Shown: positions 43,246 through 52,617, numbered from the stretch's first letter. The stretch: 64,000 bases of DNA from Dietzia natronolimnaea (GCF_002289575.1 NZ_NTGA01000014.1:89941-153940), one strand, 5' to 3'. Program-made: numbers and translations. The notes: generated by a model from the letters alone, not told the origin.

Positions 43246-44520
43246 CTGCTCGAAGTCGTCATTGGTGTCGGCGTTGAGCCGGTCCGCCACCTCCAGGCTG
43301 CCGTCATCCCCCAGCCCGCGCGCCGCCGCGACGGCCATGCCTGCCAGGAGCAGGTGGACGTCGGCCGAGCCGTCGCCGAGCCGCAACTCGATGGTCTGGG
43401 GGTGCGTGGCCGGTTCGGGCACGGGCTCGGTACTCCCGGGGTTGGCGTGGGCCACCATGCCTGCCAGCACATCGCCACCCCAGGCCAGTGGAACCCGGAC
43501 CAGACCGGTGCGGTCCTTCTCCCCCCAGCAGATGTCCTCGGGCGACTCGTCGCCGGCGGTGAACCGCAGGTAGGACGTGGGGACCGTGTTGCCGACTGCG
43601 GACAGCGCCCTGGCAGCGGAGAGGTAACCGGCAATCAACCGTCGCCCGGTGTCGTTGATTCCCGCCTTGGTGACGAGGGTGTTGGTGCCGTTTCGCACGA
43701 GCCGGCTGTGGATGTGCAGGCCGTTGCCCGCACCGTCGCCGCTCACCAGTGGGGCGAAGGTCGCCTCGAGACCGTGGGCGTAGGCGACCTCGCGCACCAC
43801 CCACTTGGCCAGGACGAGGTTGTCGGCAGCCTGCTCCAGGGGCACGGGCTGGAGCTCGATCTCGTGCTGGACCAGCTGACGGTCATCTTCGAGGATGTTG
43901 CCGACCTCGCCGTGGGCGTACTTCAACGGCACCCCAATGGAGGAGAGGTGACCCAGCACCTGCTCGCGGACCCGCTCGTGCTTGGAGAAGGGCCCCGACT
44001 CCTGGTACCCGCGCTCCTCCTCCACGGGGAAGAGCGCCTCTGGCTGATTGACGAGGTAGTACTCCAGCTCACCGAAGGCCTCGAGCGTCATGCCGGTCTC
44101 CCGCGTCAACACCTCGGCGGCGCGGCGCACGACCTGCTCGCGCGCGTACGGCAGCGGCGTGCCGTCCTCGCGGTAGAAGGAACACAGCACGTCGAGCGAG
44201 GTCCGCTCGCCGAAGGGGTTGAGGAAGGCGGTGCGGTGGCGCGGGACGATGTAGACGTCGCTGGCCTCGGTGTCGGTGCCGGGAAAGACGCTCGAGCCGT
44301 CCACGCGTTCGCCGCGGGTGAGCACCTCGTGGAGGTGCTCGCGCGAGTTGATGGGGAAGGCCAGGGTCTTCAGACGGCCGTCGCCGCCGACGTAGCGCAG
44401 GTTCACCTGCTCCAGTCCCAGCTCTTCGACCGCCCGGACGAGGGCGTTCGCGGTGAACTCCGCCGAAGGCATGCCGAGCAGGCGGACGAGGGGGTGGGGT
44501 TCGAATGCGTCGATGGGCAT
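43033..44520 (-). CDS. Glutamine synthetase family ligase
   Basis: 495 residues. The N-terminal beta-grasp part includes LEQVNLRYVGGDGRLKTLAFP. The catalytic barrel includes FGELEYYLV (metal Glu), DGAGNGLHIHSRL (the family's G-x-G-x-H-x-H), EKDRTGLVRVPLAWG and TIELRLGDGSADVHLLLAGM. The Gly-rich and Glu/Arg motifs are those of GlnA-like enzymes rather than GlnA1. No adenylylation Tyr site is evident. The substrate may be an amine other than ammonia, such as a polyamine or ethanolamine. ATG 44520 gives the natural start MPIDAFEPHPLV. The 3' end overlaps the Fic frame. Confidence 0.83.
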   Translation of the reverse strand: MPIDAFEPHPLVRLLGMPSAEFTANALVRAVEELGLEQVNLRYVGGDGRLKTLAFPINSREHLHEVLTRGERVDGSSVFPGTDTEASDVYIVPRHRTAFLNPFGERTSLDVLCSFYREDGTPLPYAREQVVRRAAEVLTRETGMTLEAFGELEYYLVNQPEALFPVEEERGYQESGPFSKHERVREQVLGHLSSIGVPLKYAHGEVGNILEDDRQLVQHEIELQPVPLEQAADNLVLAKWVVREVAYAHGLEATFAPLVSGDGAGNGLHIHSRLVRNGTNTLVTKAGINDTGRRLIAGYLSAARALSAVGNTVPTSYLRFTAGDESPEDICWGEKDRTGLVRVPLAWGGDVLAGMVAHANPGSTEPVPEPATHPQTIELRLGDGSADVHLLLAGMAVAAARGLGDDGSLEVADRLNADTNDDFEQLPTSCGEAADVLEAEREMFEADGVFPEQLIDALLAGLRDADAEADEVAGGKGDDDEAAREELIRRHWHVG

Positions 44521-44615
44521 GCCTCGTTCTACCAGCGCCACGTCACGTGCCCCACCGGAGCGCGTCCCCTGGGCGAGACCGCTCAGTTTCGCCTGGAGCA
44601 CGGGAGAATAGGGCC

Positions 44616-45047
44616 ATGGGAGCAGCGGACTTCGATCTGACGATGGACGAGCTGCGAACGGTCGTCCGGTTCGCCGCCGACGGCGCTCGGCGGTCGAACC
44701 TGCAACGAACCGCCGCCTTCGCATCCCACCGCGCAGCCAAGGAGGTCTCCGACGACACCGCGCGACTGGCGGCACTCGCCTGTGGTGACGCCGCGGCGGC
44801 CGCCTACCTTCACCCGATCGCGAAGGCGTCGCAGGTCGGCCACATACTCCGCGCAGCTGCCTCCGCCGCGCGGGTGGCCGAACTGAGGACCGGTACGACA
44901 GACAGCGACTGGGTTCGAGCCCTTGCTGATCGGGCGTCCCCGCCCGTGCCCGAGATTCTTCGTCGATACCCGGAGGCACCAACTGGTAAGTCGCGCGTCT
45001 CGCAGTTGATGAGCGCTCTCGACTCAGCGATTCGGGAGCGCGACTAG
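44616..45047 (+). CDS. Imm5-like putative immunity protein, shortened
   Basis: 143 residues, almost all helical. The pattern LTMDELRTVVRFAA, TAAFASHRAAKE, AAAAYLHPIAKASQVGHIL and LRRYPEAPTGKSRVSQLM closely follows the Imm5-like family of putative immunity proteins, which are found in polymorphic toxin loci. Known members have a segment of about 30 residues between FAA and the DGAR-type turn; here these are joined directly (RFAADGARRSN), which suggests an internal deletion. No partner toxin with a secretion domain is adjacent. ATG 44616 follows GGGAGAATAGGGCC. Its stop shares the bases CTAG with the convergent LLM gene. Confidence 0.6.
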   Translation: MGAADFDLTMDELRTVVRFAADGARRSNLQRTAAFASHRAAKEVSDDTARLAALACGDAAAAAYLHPIAKASQVGHILRAAASAARVAELRTGTTDSDWVRALADRASPPVPEILRRYPEAPTGKSRVSQLMSALDSAIRERD

Positions 45048-46048
45048 AACCACAGCTCGGCCAAGAGCTCGATCGACCGGTTCCGCACCGCCGGGTCGAA
45101 CGCGTAAGTCACGGTGATCAGCTCGTCGGCGCCGGTGCGCTCGACGAACTCGTCCAGCTGCGCCTTGACGGTCTCCGGCGATCCCACCGCGCTGATCTCG
45201 AGCATCCCGGGCGAGCTGCCAGCGAACTGCTCCGGGTCGACGGGCGGCTGGATCTTGCGCCGCCGCCCGGCCCGCAGGTCGAGGAACATCTGCTGGAGGG
45301 TCGTGAACTGTCGCTGCGCCTCAGCGTCGGTGTCGGCGACGATCACGTTGATCCCGGCCATCACCTGGGGCGTGTCGATGCGCGCGGTGGGCGCCTCGGT
45401 GCTGAAGGACTCCCGGTAGACGCGGATGGCGTCGTCGATCTGGTCGGGCGCGAAGTGCGAGGCCAGCGAGAACGGCAGCCCCAACTGCCCGGCGATCGAG
45501 GCGCCGTTCACGGTGGACCCGAGCACCCAGATCGGCACCTCCATGCCCTGTGAGACCGACGAGAGGATCGGGGTGCTGTGCGCGGTGCCGGTCTCGCCGA
45601 ACCACGCCTGCAGGTCGTAGATGTGCTGGGCGAAGGCCTGCGGCTCGGCCGACGACCGGCTCAGTGCCTGGGCGGTCATCCCGTCGGTTCCGGGGGCACG
45701 GCCCAGACCCAGGTCGATGCGGTCACCGTGGAGGTTGGCGAGCGTGCCGTACTGCTCGGCCACCATGAGCGGGGCGTGGTTGGGCAGCATCACTCCGCCG
45801 GAGCCCACGCGGATGTTCTCCGTCACCGAGGCCGCCTGCGAGATCAGCAGCGCCGTGGCGCTGGACGCGAGGTTGGGGGTGTTGTGATGCTCGGCAAACC
45901 AGAGCCGGTGGTACCCGAGCCGGTCCGCGAGTCGCGCGGACTCCATCGAGGCGGCGATGCCCTCCCGGGCGGTCGAGCCGTCGGAGATAAAGACCAGGTC
46001 GAGGATGCTCAAAGGGATCGACAACTGCACACCTTTTTCTGCGTTCAC
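45044..46048 (-). CDS. LLM-class flavin-dependent oxidoreductase (YhbW/MsnO8 type)
   Basis: 334 residues with the luciferase-like barrel: LSILDLVFISDGSTAREGI at the first strand, HRLWFAEHHNTPNLASSA (the flavin-binding histidines), IRVGSGGVMLPNHAPLMVAEQ and DRIDLGLGRAPGTD. This matches the MsnO8/YhbW branch, thought to use FMN; the substrate is unknown. The GTG at 46048 is the longest start; GTG 46030, giving VQLSIPLSILDL, is preceded by AAAAAGG and is a good alternative. It is convergent with the Imm5-like gene and divergent from a kinase-like gene. Confidence 0.85.
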   Translation of the reverse strand: MNAEKGVQLSIPLSILDLVFISDGSTAREGIAASMESARLADRLGYHRLWFAEHHNTPNLASSATALLISQAASVTENIRVGSGGVMLPNHAPLMVAEQYGTLANLHGDRIDLGLGRAPGTDGMTAQALSRSSAEPQAFAQHIYDLQAWFGETGTAHSTPILSSVSQGMEVPIWVLGSTVNGASIAGQLGLPFSLASHFAPDQIDDAIRVYRESFSTEAPTARIDTPQVMAGINVIVADTDAEAQRQFTTLQQMFLDLRAGRRRKIQPPVDPEQFAGSSPGMLEISAVGSPETVKAQLDEFVERTGADELITVTYAFDPAVRNRSIELLAELWF

Positions 46049-46332
46049 TTTTCGAGAGTTCGAGTCGGCACGACCCGCGAACCGAGGCTACCGACGCAAG
46101 GGGATCGGTGACGGATCACCGAAACCCCTGGTGTCACCCCCGCCCCCCGGGTGGGACGCCAGGCGGTCCGCCTCTACGCCTGAGTATGACGACGACGACA
46201 ACGTGCGCCTTCACTCTGGCGGGAACGGCGCCGGGTTGCGCATTTCGAGCACTTCCTCATGTGCTGTGGGTCACACTGATCCGAGGGCGGGTACCGCCCG
46301 CGCGGCAGGTCCGCACGAAGGGTCCACACCAG

Positions 46333-47511
46333 ATGACTGACCACGCGACGCAGGTGACGTCCACCGAGTCCAGTTCGACATCGACGCGATCAGACGAACC
46401 ACTCAACCAACGCATCACCTCGGGCGAGGCCGACCTCGATGAGTTCCGTGAGCGCCTGACCCTGTGGTTGGCCGGCCGGGACGAGGTCGACTCCGACGCC
46501 GGGGTCGAGGTCTCTTCGGTGAGCCGGCCGGAGAGCTCGGGAATGTCCAACATCTCGGTGCTGTTCGACGCCGCGTGGACCCCGGCCGGGTCGAGCGAGC
46601 GCCAGTCCGTGGAGTTGGTGGCCCGGATGTGCCCGCAGGACGACGCGTTCCCGGTGTTCCCCGTCTACGACCTGCAGAAGCAGTTCGACGTGATGCGGGT
46701 GGTCCGCGAGAACACCGACCTACCGGTCCCCCGCGTCCGCTGGCTCGAGCAGGACCCGGCCGTTCTCGGCACGCCGTTCCTGGTGATGGACCGGGCCAGC
46801 GGCCGGGCCCCGGTCGACAACCCCCCGTACGTCTTCGACGGCTGGCTCCTGGAGATGGACCCCCAGCAGCGGCGGGAGGTGCAACGGGAGTCCCTGGCCG
46901 TGTTGGCGGCGATTCACCAGATCCCGCAGCCCGCCGACCTGGTGTCCTCGCTCGCCCCCGCCCCCGGCATGAGCGCGCTGCGCGCCCACGTGGATGAGCA
47001 GCGCGCCTACTACCAGTGGACGACCCGCGAGGACGGGTTGACCATCCCCGTCATCGACCGAGCCTTCGACTGGATCGAGGCCCACTGGCCCGACGAGACC
47101 AGCCCGGACGCCCTGAGCTGGGGCGATGCGCGGATCGGCAACATTCTCTACGACGGAACCCGACCGACCGCAGTCCTGGACTGGGAAATGGCCACCATCG
47201 CGCCGCCCGAGGTGGATCTGGGCTGGTTCCTGTACTTCCACGACGTGTTCCAGGAACTCGCGGTGGCCTTTGACTTCCCCGGGATTCCGGACCTGTTCGA
47301 GCACAGCGAGGTCGTCGAGCAGTACGAGCACCTCACCGGATCCACGGTCCGGGATCTGCCGTTCTACTACGTGTACGCCGGGCTGCGGCAGGCCGTGATC
47401 CTGTCGCGGATCACTCGCCGTCGTATCCACTTCGGCGAGGTGGAGACCCCCGCCCACCCGGACGAGTACGTCCTCCACCACACCAAGTTGGCGCAGCTCA
47501 TCGCCGACTGA
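46333..47511 (+). CDS. APH-family kinase-like protein (FadE36/ACAD10-like)
   Basis: 392 residues. The nucleotide-binding lobe includes VELVARMCPQDDAFPVF and PRVRWLEQDPAVLGTPFLVMDRASG. The catalytic loop is LSWGDARIGNILYDG with Asp present, Gly replacing the usual His. The metal-binding Asp is in AVLDWEMATIAPPEVDLGW. This form is typical of actinobacterial APH proteins linked to acyl-CoA dehydrogenase-like metabolism, of unknown substrate. ATG 46333 is chosen as the first Met after the leader. Other in-frame Met codons upstream at 46108 and 46187 read through low-complexity sequence. Confidence 0.78.
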   Translation: MTDHATQVTSTESSSTSTRSDEPLNQRITSGEADLDEFRERLTLWLAGRDEVDSDAGVEVSSVSRPESSGMSNISVLFDAAWTPAGSSERQSVELVARMCPQDDAFPVFPVYDLQKQFDVMRVVRENTDLPVPRVRWLEQDPAVLGTPFLVMDRASGRAPVDNPPYVFDGWLLEMDPQQRREVQRESLAVLAAIHQIPQPADLVSSLAPAPGMSALRAHVDEQRAYYQWTTREDGLTIPVIDRAFDWIEAHWPDETSPDALSWGDARIGNILYDGTRPTAVLDWEMATIAPPEVDLGWFLYFHDVFQELAVAFDFPGIPDLFEHSEVVEQYEHLTGSTVRDLPFYYVYAGLRQAVILSRITRRRIHFGEVETPAHPDEYVLHHTKLAQLIAD

Positions 47512-47586
47512 CCGCACCGCTGGCCCGCCGCTCCCACCAGCCTCTTCCCCGCTGCCCCAGCGGCCGACTACCACCCGAGGATCCAC

Positions 47587-48687
47587 GTGAAACCCACCCC
47601 GCTCGACGAGTTCCCCGTCCACCAGACGCCGCTGCCGATGGCGCAGGTGGGCACGAGCGATCGGAACTTCTACGACCGCTACTACTTCAACGCGCACGAC
47701 CGCACCGGGGAGGTGTTCCTGGTGACCGGGTTCGGGGTGTATCCCAATCTCGGCGTGGTGGACGCGTTCGCGACGGTGCGCCACGGCGACACGCAGCGGT
47801 CGGTGCGGTTCTCCGACGCACTCGAGTCGCGGTCGCTGGAACCGGCGGTGGGCGGGTACCGGATCGAGGTGATCGACCCGCTGCGGTCGTTGCGTCTGAT
47901 CTGCGAGCACCCGGATCTGTCGATGGACATGACCTGGCAGGGCTCGTTCGATGCGGTGCTCGAGGACCGGCACGTCCTACTGGAGGGCACGCGCGCGATG
48001 CTGGACGCGAGCCGGTTCGCGCAGGTCGGCAGCTGGTCGGGAACCCTCTCGGTGGACGGCCGTGACTTTTCCGTCGACCCCGACGTGTGGCTGGGCACCC
48101 GGGACCGCTCGTGGGGGATCCGCCCGAGTGGCGAGTCCGATCCGCCGGGCCGGTGGGCCGCCGAGCCGCGCGAGGGGTTCTGGTGGACGTACATCCCGCT
48201 GCGCTTCGACGACTACGCGATGGTCGTGATCCTGCAGGAGAGCCCCGACGGGCACCGCACGCTGAACCACGCGAGCTGGGTGTTCGCCGACGGACGGATC
48301 GAGCAGTTGGGATGGCCGCGGCTGGAGGTCGACTACCGCAGCGGCACCCGTCATCCGGAGTGCGCCCGGCTGCACCTGACCACTCCTCGCGGTGAACCGT
48401 TGTTGCTGGAGGTCGAGACGCTGGGCGGGGTCCCGCTGAGCATGGGCGCGGGCTACGTGGGAGACCCCGCCTGGTCGCACGGTCGCTGGATGGGCCGCGA
48501 GTGGAGTGAGTCCGTCACCTACGACATGACCTCCCCTGACGTGGTGAACATGCTGCCGTTCAACGTCGTGGACCACGTGGCCCGCGCGACCTGCAACGGC
48601 GACGAGGGATGGGGCCTGTTCGAGCACGCCACCATGGGCCGGCACGACCCATCGGGGTTCGGCGGGTGGGGGGATATGGCCAAGTGA
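47587..48687 (+). CDS. Conserved lipocalin-like protein of unknown function
   Basis: 366 residues, rich in beta strands and Trp. Two halves are visible: residues ~20-190 (DRYYFNAHDRTGEVFLVTGFGVYPN, ending DRSWGIRPSG) and ~195-366 (FWWTYIPLRFDDYAMVVILQE onward). The pattern resembles the tandem lipocalin-like DUF7064/DUF7065 proteins found beside APH-type kinases and acyl-CoA dehydrogenases in mycobacteria. It is co-directional with the kinase gene, 75 bases downstream, so a common pathway is likely. GTG start with GAGG seven bases upstream. The family name is given with caution. Confidence 0.6.
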   Translation: MKPTPLDEFPVHQTPLPMAQVGTSDRNFYDRYYFNAHDRTGEVFLVTGFGVYPNLGVVDAFATVRHGDTQRSVRFSDALESRSLEPAVGGYRIEVIDPLRSLRLICEHPDLSMDMTWQGSFDAVLEDRHVLLEGTRAMLDASRFAQVGSWSGTLSVDGRDFSVDPDVWLGTRDRSWGIRPSGESDPPGRWAAEPREGFWWTYIPLRFDDYAMVVILQESPDGHRTLNHASWVFADGRIEQLGWPRLEVDYRSGTRHPECARLHLTTPRGEPLLLEVETLGGVPLSMGAGYVGDPAWSHGRWMGREWSESVTYDMTSPDVVNMLPFNVVDHVARATCNGDEGWGLFEHATMGRHDPSGFGGWGDMAK

Positions 48688-48826
48688 ACGTCGGCGCTGC
48701 GGATAAGGTCTACTCCCGAATGTGACGCAGGCTGAAAAGGAAGCACGATGCCGCGGACCGTAATTGCTGCCCCAGCCGCGGGCTAATGTCGGGCACTACT
48801 TGGATGCCGACAACTTATCTTATGTA

Positions 48827-48837
48827 AAGTGACACTT
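48827..48837. promoter_or_regulatory. Palindrome AAGTGACACTT upstream of HTH gene
   Basis: A perfect 11-base inverted repeat, AAGTG-A-CACTT, stands in an AT-rich stretch 60 bases before the HTH gene. It is bracketed by CGACAA (48808-48813) and TTGTCG (48836-48841), a second, wider inverted repeat. It is a candidate operator for the HTH protein. The rest of the 208-bp gap contains no gene. Confidence 0.5.
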
Positions 48838-48895
48838 GTCGAAACCATTAAGCGCCTCTTGACGGCACCCAGGGCGCGCGCGGACACTTGAAGCC

Positions 48896-49168
48896 ATGGA
48901 GACCGCTCACCTGGTCGAGCTCATCGACGCCCACAAGCGCGCCTACGGCGTCAGTGAGTCCGAGTTGGCCCGCCGCATCGGGATCACCCGCCAGAATCTG
49001 CACCTGTGGCGCACCCACGGACTGCGCGGCCTGCCGGCCCGAACGACGCTCGACGGCATGGCTGCCGAACTGCGCCTGCCATATGTCCAGGTTCTCGAGG
49101 CTGCCCTACGCGATGCCGCCTACCTCGATACCACTGGCCATGTGACCACCACCGAAAAACACGCGTAG
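48896..49168 (+). CDS. Small helix-turn-helix protein
   Basis: 90 residues. ELARRIGITRQNLHLWRTHG (about 24-43) is a good helix-turn-helix of the Cro/XRE or Rep-like kind; RGLPARTTLDGMAAELRLPYV follows. There is no effector domain. It may regulate itself and the neighbouring abiE genes. The start ATG 48896 is the first plausible one. It stands at the left edge of a region with lower GC and AT-rich leaders. The function beyond DNA binding cannot be stated. Confidence 0.7.
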   Translation: METAHLVELIDAHKRAYGVSESELARRIGITRQNLHLWRTHGLRGLPARTTLDGMAAELRLPYVQVLEAALRDAAYLDTTGHVTTTEKHA

Positions 49169-49217
49169 CCCTAGAGTCGGGCCCGCGAAGACACTGCGAA
49201 AGTACCTGTAAAGGATA

Positions 49218-49278
49218 TTATTGCAGGCAGAGTGTGTGTTATTTGCTTCAGAACTATCTTTATGTGTTATTGTTGCAG
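49218..49278 (+). promoter_or_regulatory. Repeat-containing leader of abiE genes
   Basis: TGTGTTATT is present at 49235-49243 and 49263-49271, 28 bases apart, and TTATTGCAG (49218-49226) recurs as TTATTGTTGCAG (49267-49278). AbiEi antitoxins bind inverted or direct repeats in their own promoter, so these are candidate operators. Confidence 0.5.
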
Positions 49279-49279
49279 T

Positions 49280-50281
49280 ATGCGACTGGGGGAAGCGACG
49301 GAGATCGTCTCGGATCTCGCGGCCCGGCAGTGGGGTTTGCTCACCGCTGCCCAGGCCCGAGAGGTGGGTGTCAGCGCTGTCCTGCTGAGCCGACTCGTGG
49401 ACCGTGGGGTACTTCTGCGGGTGCGTCATGGGGTTTACGCGAGCGCCTCGACCCCGGTCACCGCCGTGCTCGAGGTGCGGGCGCAATGGTTGGCCCTGAA
49501 ACCGCAAGCTCTGGCCTCCGATCGCGGGAATAGCGACGACCAAGACGCCGTCGTCTCCCACGAGACTGCGGCGCAGCTGCACGGCATTGGTGATGTGCCC
49601 AGCGAAGCGATCACCTTCACCACGCCCGACCGGCGACAGACACGCCAGCCCGGCGTTCAGTTGATCACCGCAGCGCTCTCCCCGGGTGAGGTCATCGACA
49701 TGGAGGGGTTGCCGGTCACCAGCGTGGGCAGAACGGTGCTCGACCTGGCCCGAGCCGGACATGAACCGGGCCATCTCATCGACATGCTCGCTGATGCGCT
49801 GTCGCAGCGTCTCACCACCAAAGATGACCTGGCGAATCCCCTCGCACCGGTGGCTGAGCACTTCGGGACCGCCCGCAACACCGCGCCGGCAATGCGCGCC
49901 CGCCTAGAGGAACTCTTCCCAGAACACCGCGTCGATGATGACCACCTCGCCCGCATGATGCAGCAGGCGATAGCACCGCTCCAACAACAACTCCTGAGGA
50001 TGGTCGCCGAAGCCCTCCCACAGCTTCAGCCACCAGAGACGACCACCCGGGTGCAGCTACCAGAGTTGCCAGCAATAAATCCGGACGCGGCGATCTCGCC
50101 GGCACTCAGAGAAAAGCTGGACGCCCAGGCCAAGCGAGCCGCCCAAGCATTCAGCGAGGCGATGCCCACCTCTGGTACCGGTGGAGTCAACTGGCCTTGG
50201 ACAGAGCAACACACGCCCCGTGACACTGAAGACCACCGAGACGACGCTGAGGACGACGACCGCCAGGGCGACGATGCCTAA
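49280..50281 (+). CDS. abiEi: AbiEi-type antitoxin/transcriptional regulator
   Basis: 333 residues. The N-terminal winged-helix part has LAARQWGLLTAAQAREVGVSAVLLSRLVDRGVLLRVRHGVYA. The central domain has VVSHETAAQLHGI and ITFTTPDRR, then LPVTSVGRTVLDLARAGHEP, all characteristic of type IV antitoxins that repress transcription and counteract AbiEii. The C-terminal ~80 residues are an unconserved Gln/Asp-rich tail, longer than in the smallest homologues. ATG 49280 is chosen over 49232 because the latter lies inside the operator repeats. It overlaps the toxin gene by eight bases. Confidence 0.86.
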   Translation: MRLGEATEIVSDLAARQWGLLTAAQAREVGVSAVLLSRLVDRGVLLRVRHGVYASASTPVTAVLEVRAQWLALKPQALASDRGNSDDQDAVVSHETAAQLHGIGDVPSEAITFTTPDRRQTRQPGVQLITAALSPGEVIDMEGLPVTSVGRTVLDLARAGHEPGHLIDMLADALSQRLTTKDDLANPLAPVAEHFGTARNTAPAMRARLEELFPEHRVDDDHLARMMQQAIAPLQQQLLRMVAEALPQLQPPETTTRVQLPELPAINPDAAISPALREKLDAQAKRAAQAFSEAMPTSGTGGVNWPWTEQHTPRDTEDHRDDAEDDDRQGDDA

Positions 50282-51224
50282 CCCCAAGCAGCGGACCACC
50301 CATACCCAAATCACTGCAGGATTACGACAGTTCGCCACCCAGCAGAAGCTGGCCCCGAACCTCGTCTACAGCAGGTTCTTCCGCGAAGTCTTCCTCGCAG
50401 AACTGATGGACACCGACCCGGCATGGGTCCTCAAAGGCGGCACCAACCTCTACTGCCTCATCCCCGGAGCCCGCCACACCCAGGACCTCGACCTGTACCG
50501 GCAGTCCTCCCCCACCGGCCATCGCGCCGCCGCCGACACCTTGATCGCCGTCATGGACCGGACCACAGTCGGCCCGTACACGTTCGACGTGCACAATCCA
50601 CGGAAGGAAACAGTCAGCGGAACCATCGAGAACATTCAACTGACCGTCGTCGTCCGGTTCGGCACCACCGAGTTCTCTCGGTTCAACATCGACGTCTCCG
50701 GGGACCTGGATGCTCCCACTGTCATCGACCCACTGCCGGTCACCCGTACCGATCCACTCGAGGTACCGTTCGCACGCCGACACTTCACCGTGCTGTCCTA
50801 CCCCATAGAAAACCAGGTCGCCGACAAAACCTGCGCCATGTACGAGATCCACGGCGCCCGCCGCTCCACCCGGTACCGCGATCTCTACGACATCGCCCTG
50901 ATCGCTCTCGAACTCGAAGTAGACGCCGAAATGTTGCGCACCGCACTGGGGCAGCAGGTCCGCATTCGAGCAGTGACGCTACCGCCCCATCTGATCCTTC
51001 CGAGTGATGAGTGGCCGGACGGCTACAGCAAATTCGTCAGCACCCTGCATCAACCCCGCCCAGAACTCCTTCGCGTCGACAATGCACTGAACACTGCCGG
51101 AACACTGCTGGACCCCCTACTCTCCCCCGACAACCCGGTCACCGCCAGCCTCTGGTCCCCCGAGACCCATCAGTGGTTACCGACACCCCAGTCCCGCGGC
51201 CCTCAAGATGAATTCGGCAACTAA
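50274..51224 (+). CDS. abiEii: AbiEii-type nucleotidyltransferase toxin
   Basis: 316 residues. WVLKGGTNLYCLIPGARHTQDLDLY near residue 45 holds the nucleotidyltransferase GG and DxD motifs. VADKTCAMYEI and RYRDLYDIALIALE near 190-205 match the family's third and fourth motifs. Such toxins transfer nucleotides to a cellular target (tRNA in some MenA/AbiEii relatives) and abort phage infection. ATG overlaps the antitoxin gene by eight bases (the pair 50274-50281). Whether it is active is unknown, but the catalytic motifs are intact. Confidence 0.87.
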   Translation: MPNPKQRTTHTQITAGLRQFATQQKLAPNLVYSRFFREVFLAELMDTDPAWVLKGGTNLYCLIPGARHTQDLDLYRQSSPTGHRAAADTLIAVMDRTTVGPYTFDVHNPRKETVSGTIENIQLTVVVRFGTTEFSRFNIDVSGDLDAPTVIDPLPVTRTDPLEVPFARRHFTVLSYPIENQVADKTCAMYEIHGARRSTRYRDLYDIALIALELEVDAEMLRTALGQQVRIRAVTLPPHLILPSDEWPDGYSKFVSTLHQPRPELLRVDNALNTAGTLLDPLLSPDNPVTASLWSPETHQWLPTPQSRGPQDEFGN

Positions 51225-51387
51225 CAGCAACTCCGCTGAACCTCGAGACGGCGGTAGCTTGACCGACGAGCATGCCCGCCAGCTCGTCGTTGATGCGATT
51301 TTTCAGGCGCAGCACGCGTTGGACAGCCACCCCGCTCATCATGGCCGCGGTCATCACGGCAGCGCAGAGGCGGTTGGCCGCTCGTGA
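51208..51387 (+). CDS. Small hypothetical protein (59 residues)
   Basis: ATG 51208 starts a frame of 59 codons that overlaps the abiEii 3' end by 17 bases and ends four bases into the MFS gene start. The product is hydrophilic, with EHARQLVVDAIFQAQHALD followed by a His-rich stretch HHGRGHHG. The position and overlaps suggest translation, and the His-rich tail could bind metal. No family is recognised. It may equally be the unselected remainder of an insertion junction. Confidence 0.4.
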   Translation: MNSATNSNSAEPRDGGSLTDEHARQLVVDAIFQAQHALDSHPAHHGRGHHGSAEAVGRS

Positions 51388-52617
51388 TCGGTGTCCTCCG
51401 GAACAGCACCTACGCGAGACTGTTCAGCGCGCAGATCGTCGCCCTCCTCGGTACGGGCCTCCTCACCGTGGCGCTGGGACTGTTGGCGTTCTCCATCGCA
51501 GGGCGAGACGCCGGTCTGATTGGGCACGGCGCTGACGATCAAGATGGTCGCGTACGTCGCCGTGTCCCCAGTGATGGCGGCTCTGGCCACACGGTGGCGA
51601 CGAAAGACCGTTCTCGTGAGCGCGGACGCGGTCCGGGCTGCAGTGGCGTTCTCCCTGCCCTGGGTCAGTGAGGCGTGGCAGATCTACGTGCTGATCTTCG
51701 TCCTGCAAGCGGCGTCGGCGACCTTCACCCCTGTGTTCCAGGCCGTCATCCCCGACATCCTTCCCGACGAGGCGGAGTACACCCGCGCGCTGTCGCTGTC
51801 CCGGCTGGCCTACGACATGGAATCACTGTTGAGCCCGGTGGTGGCCGCAGCACTTCTGACCGTGATGTCCTACAACAATCTGTTCCTGGGCACCGCGCTG
51901 GGATTCATCGCCTCCGGCGTGCTCGTCCTGGTCACCGGCATCCCAGATGCCGCACGCTCCGAAGCCAGCTCGTTCCGAGATCGTGCGTCCCGGGGCATTC
52001 GCGTCATGTTGCGCACCACGGAGCTGCGGGGTCTGCTGGCGATGAACCTCGTCGTCGCCACCTCCACAGCCATGGTGATCGTCAACACCGTCGTTCTCGT
52101 GAGGGGGCCTCTGGGGCGCTCGGAGAGCGACGTCGCGGTCCTCCTTGCCGCCTTCGGTGCCGGTTCGATGCTCGTCGCGCTCGTCGTTCCTTCGGTCCTC
52201 GACAAAATCCCCGATCGACCGGTCATGCTCGCCGGCGCGGCGGTCATTCCCGTCGCCCTGGCCGCATCTGCCCCGGTGATGGATCTACCGCCCGGCGGGG
52301 GGCAGTGGGCAGTGCTGCTCACGCTGTGGGCAGTTCTCGGGGCTGCGACATCGCTGATTTTGACCCCGTCCGCCCGCCTGCTTCGGCGTGCCTCCGACCC
52401 CGTTTCCCGACCCGCAGTCTTTGCCGCACAGTTCTCCCTGTCCCACGCGTGCTTCATGCTCACCTACCCGATCGCCGGCGTACTCGGCGCGCGCCTCGGC
52501 CTGGCCCTGACCGCGTTGATTCTCGCGGCACTGGGGGCCCTCGGGGCCCTGGCGGCACTCGCGCTCTGGAAAAGACCCGTCGATGAGGTCAGCCCCGCGT
52601 CGGGATCTCGACAGTAA
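51384..52617 (+). pseudogene. MFS transporter gene with a frameshift
   Basis: The first frame (GTG 51384) encodes STYARLFSAQIVALLGTGLL to SIAGRDAG, a typical MFS first helix. After base 51519 the homology continues in the next frame as LGTALTIKMVAYVAVSPV and runs about 365 residues to 52617. One extra base near 51519 (the A of GGTCTGATTGGGC) explains the shift. The combined protein, about 410 residues, would be a 12-helix transporter resembling enterobactin-type or drug exporters in actinobacteria. It is either a natural pseudogene or a sequencing error, and a second start at 51520 is not convincing. Confidence 0.8.

Noticed and set aside
44505..44615. Longer start for the Imm5-like protein
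   Set aside because: The extension overlaps the start of the divergent glutamine synthetase-like gene and has no family similarity.
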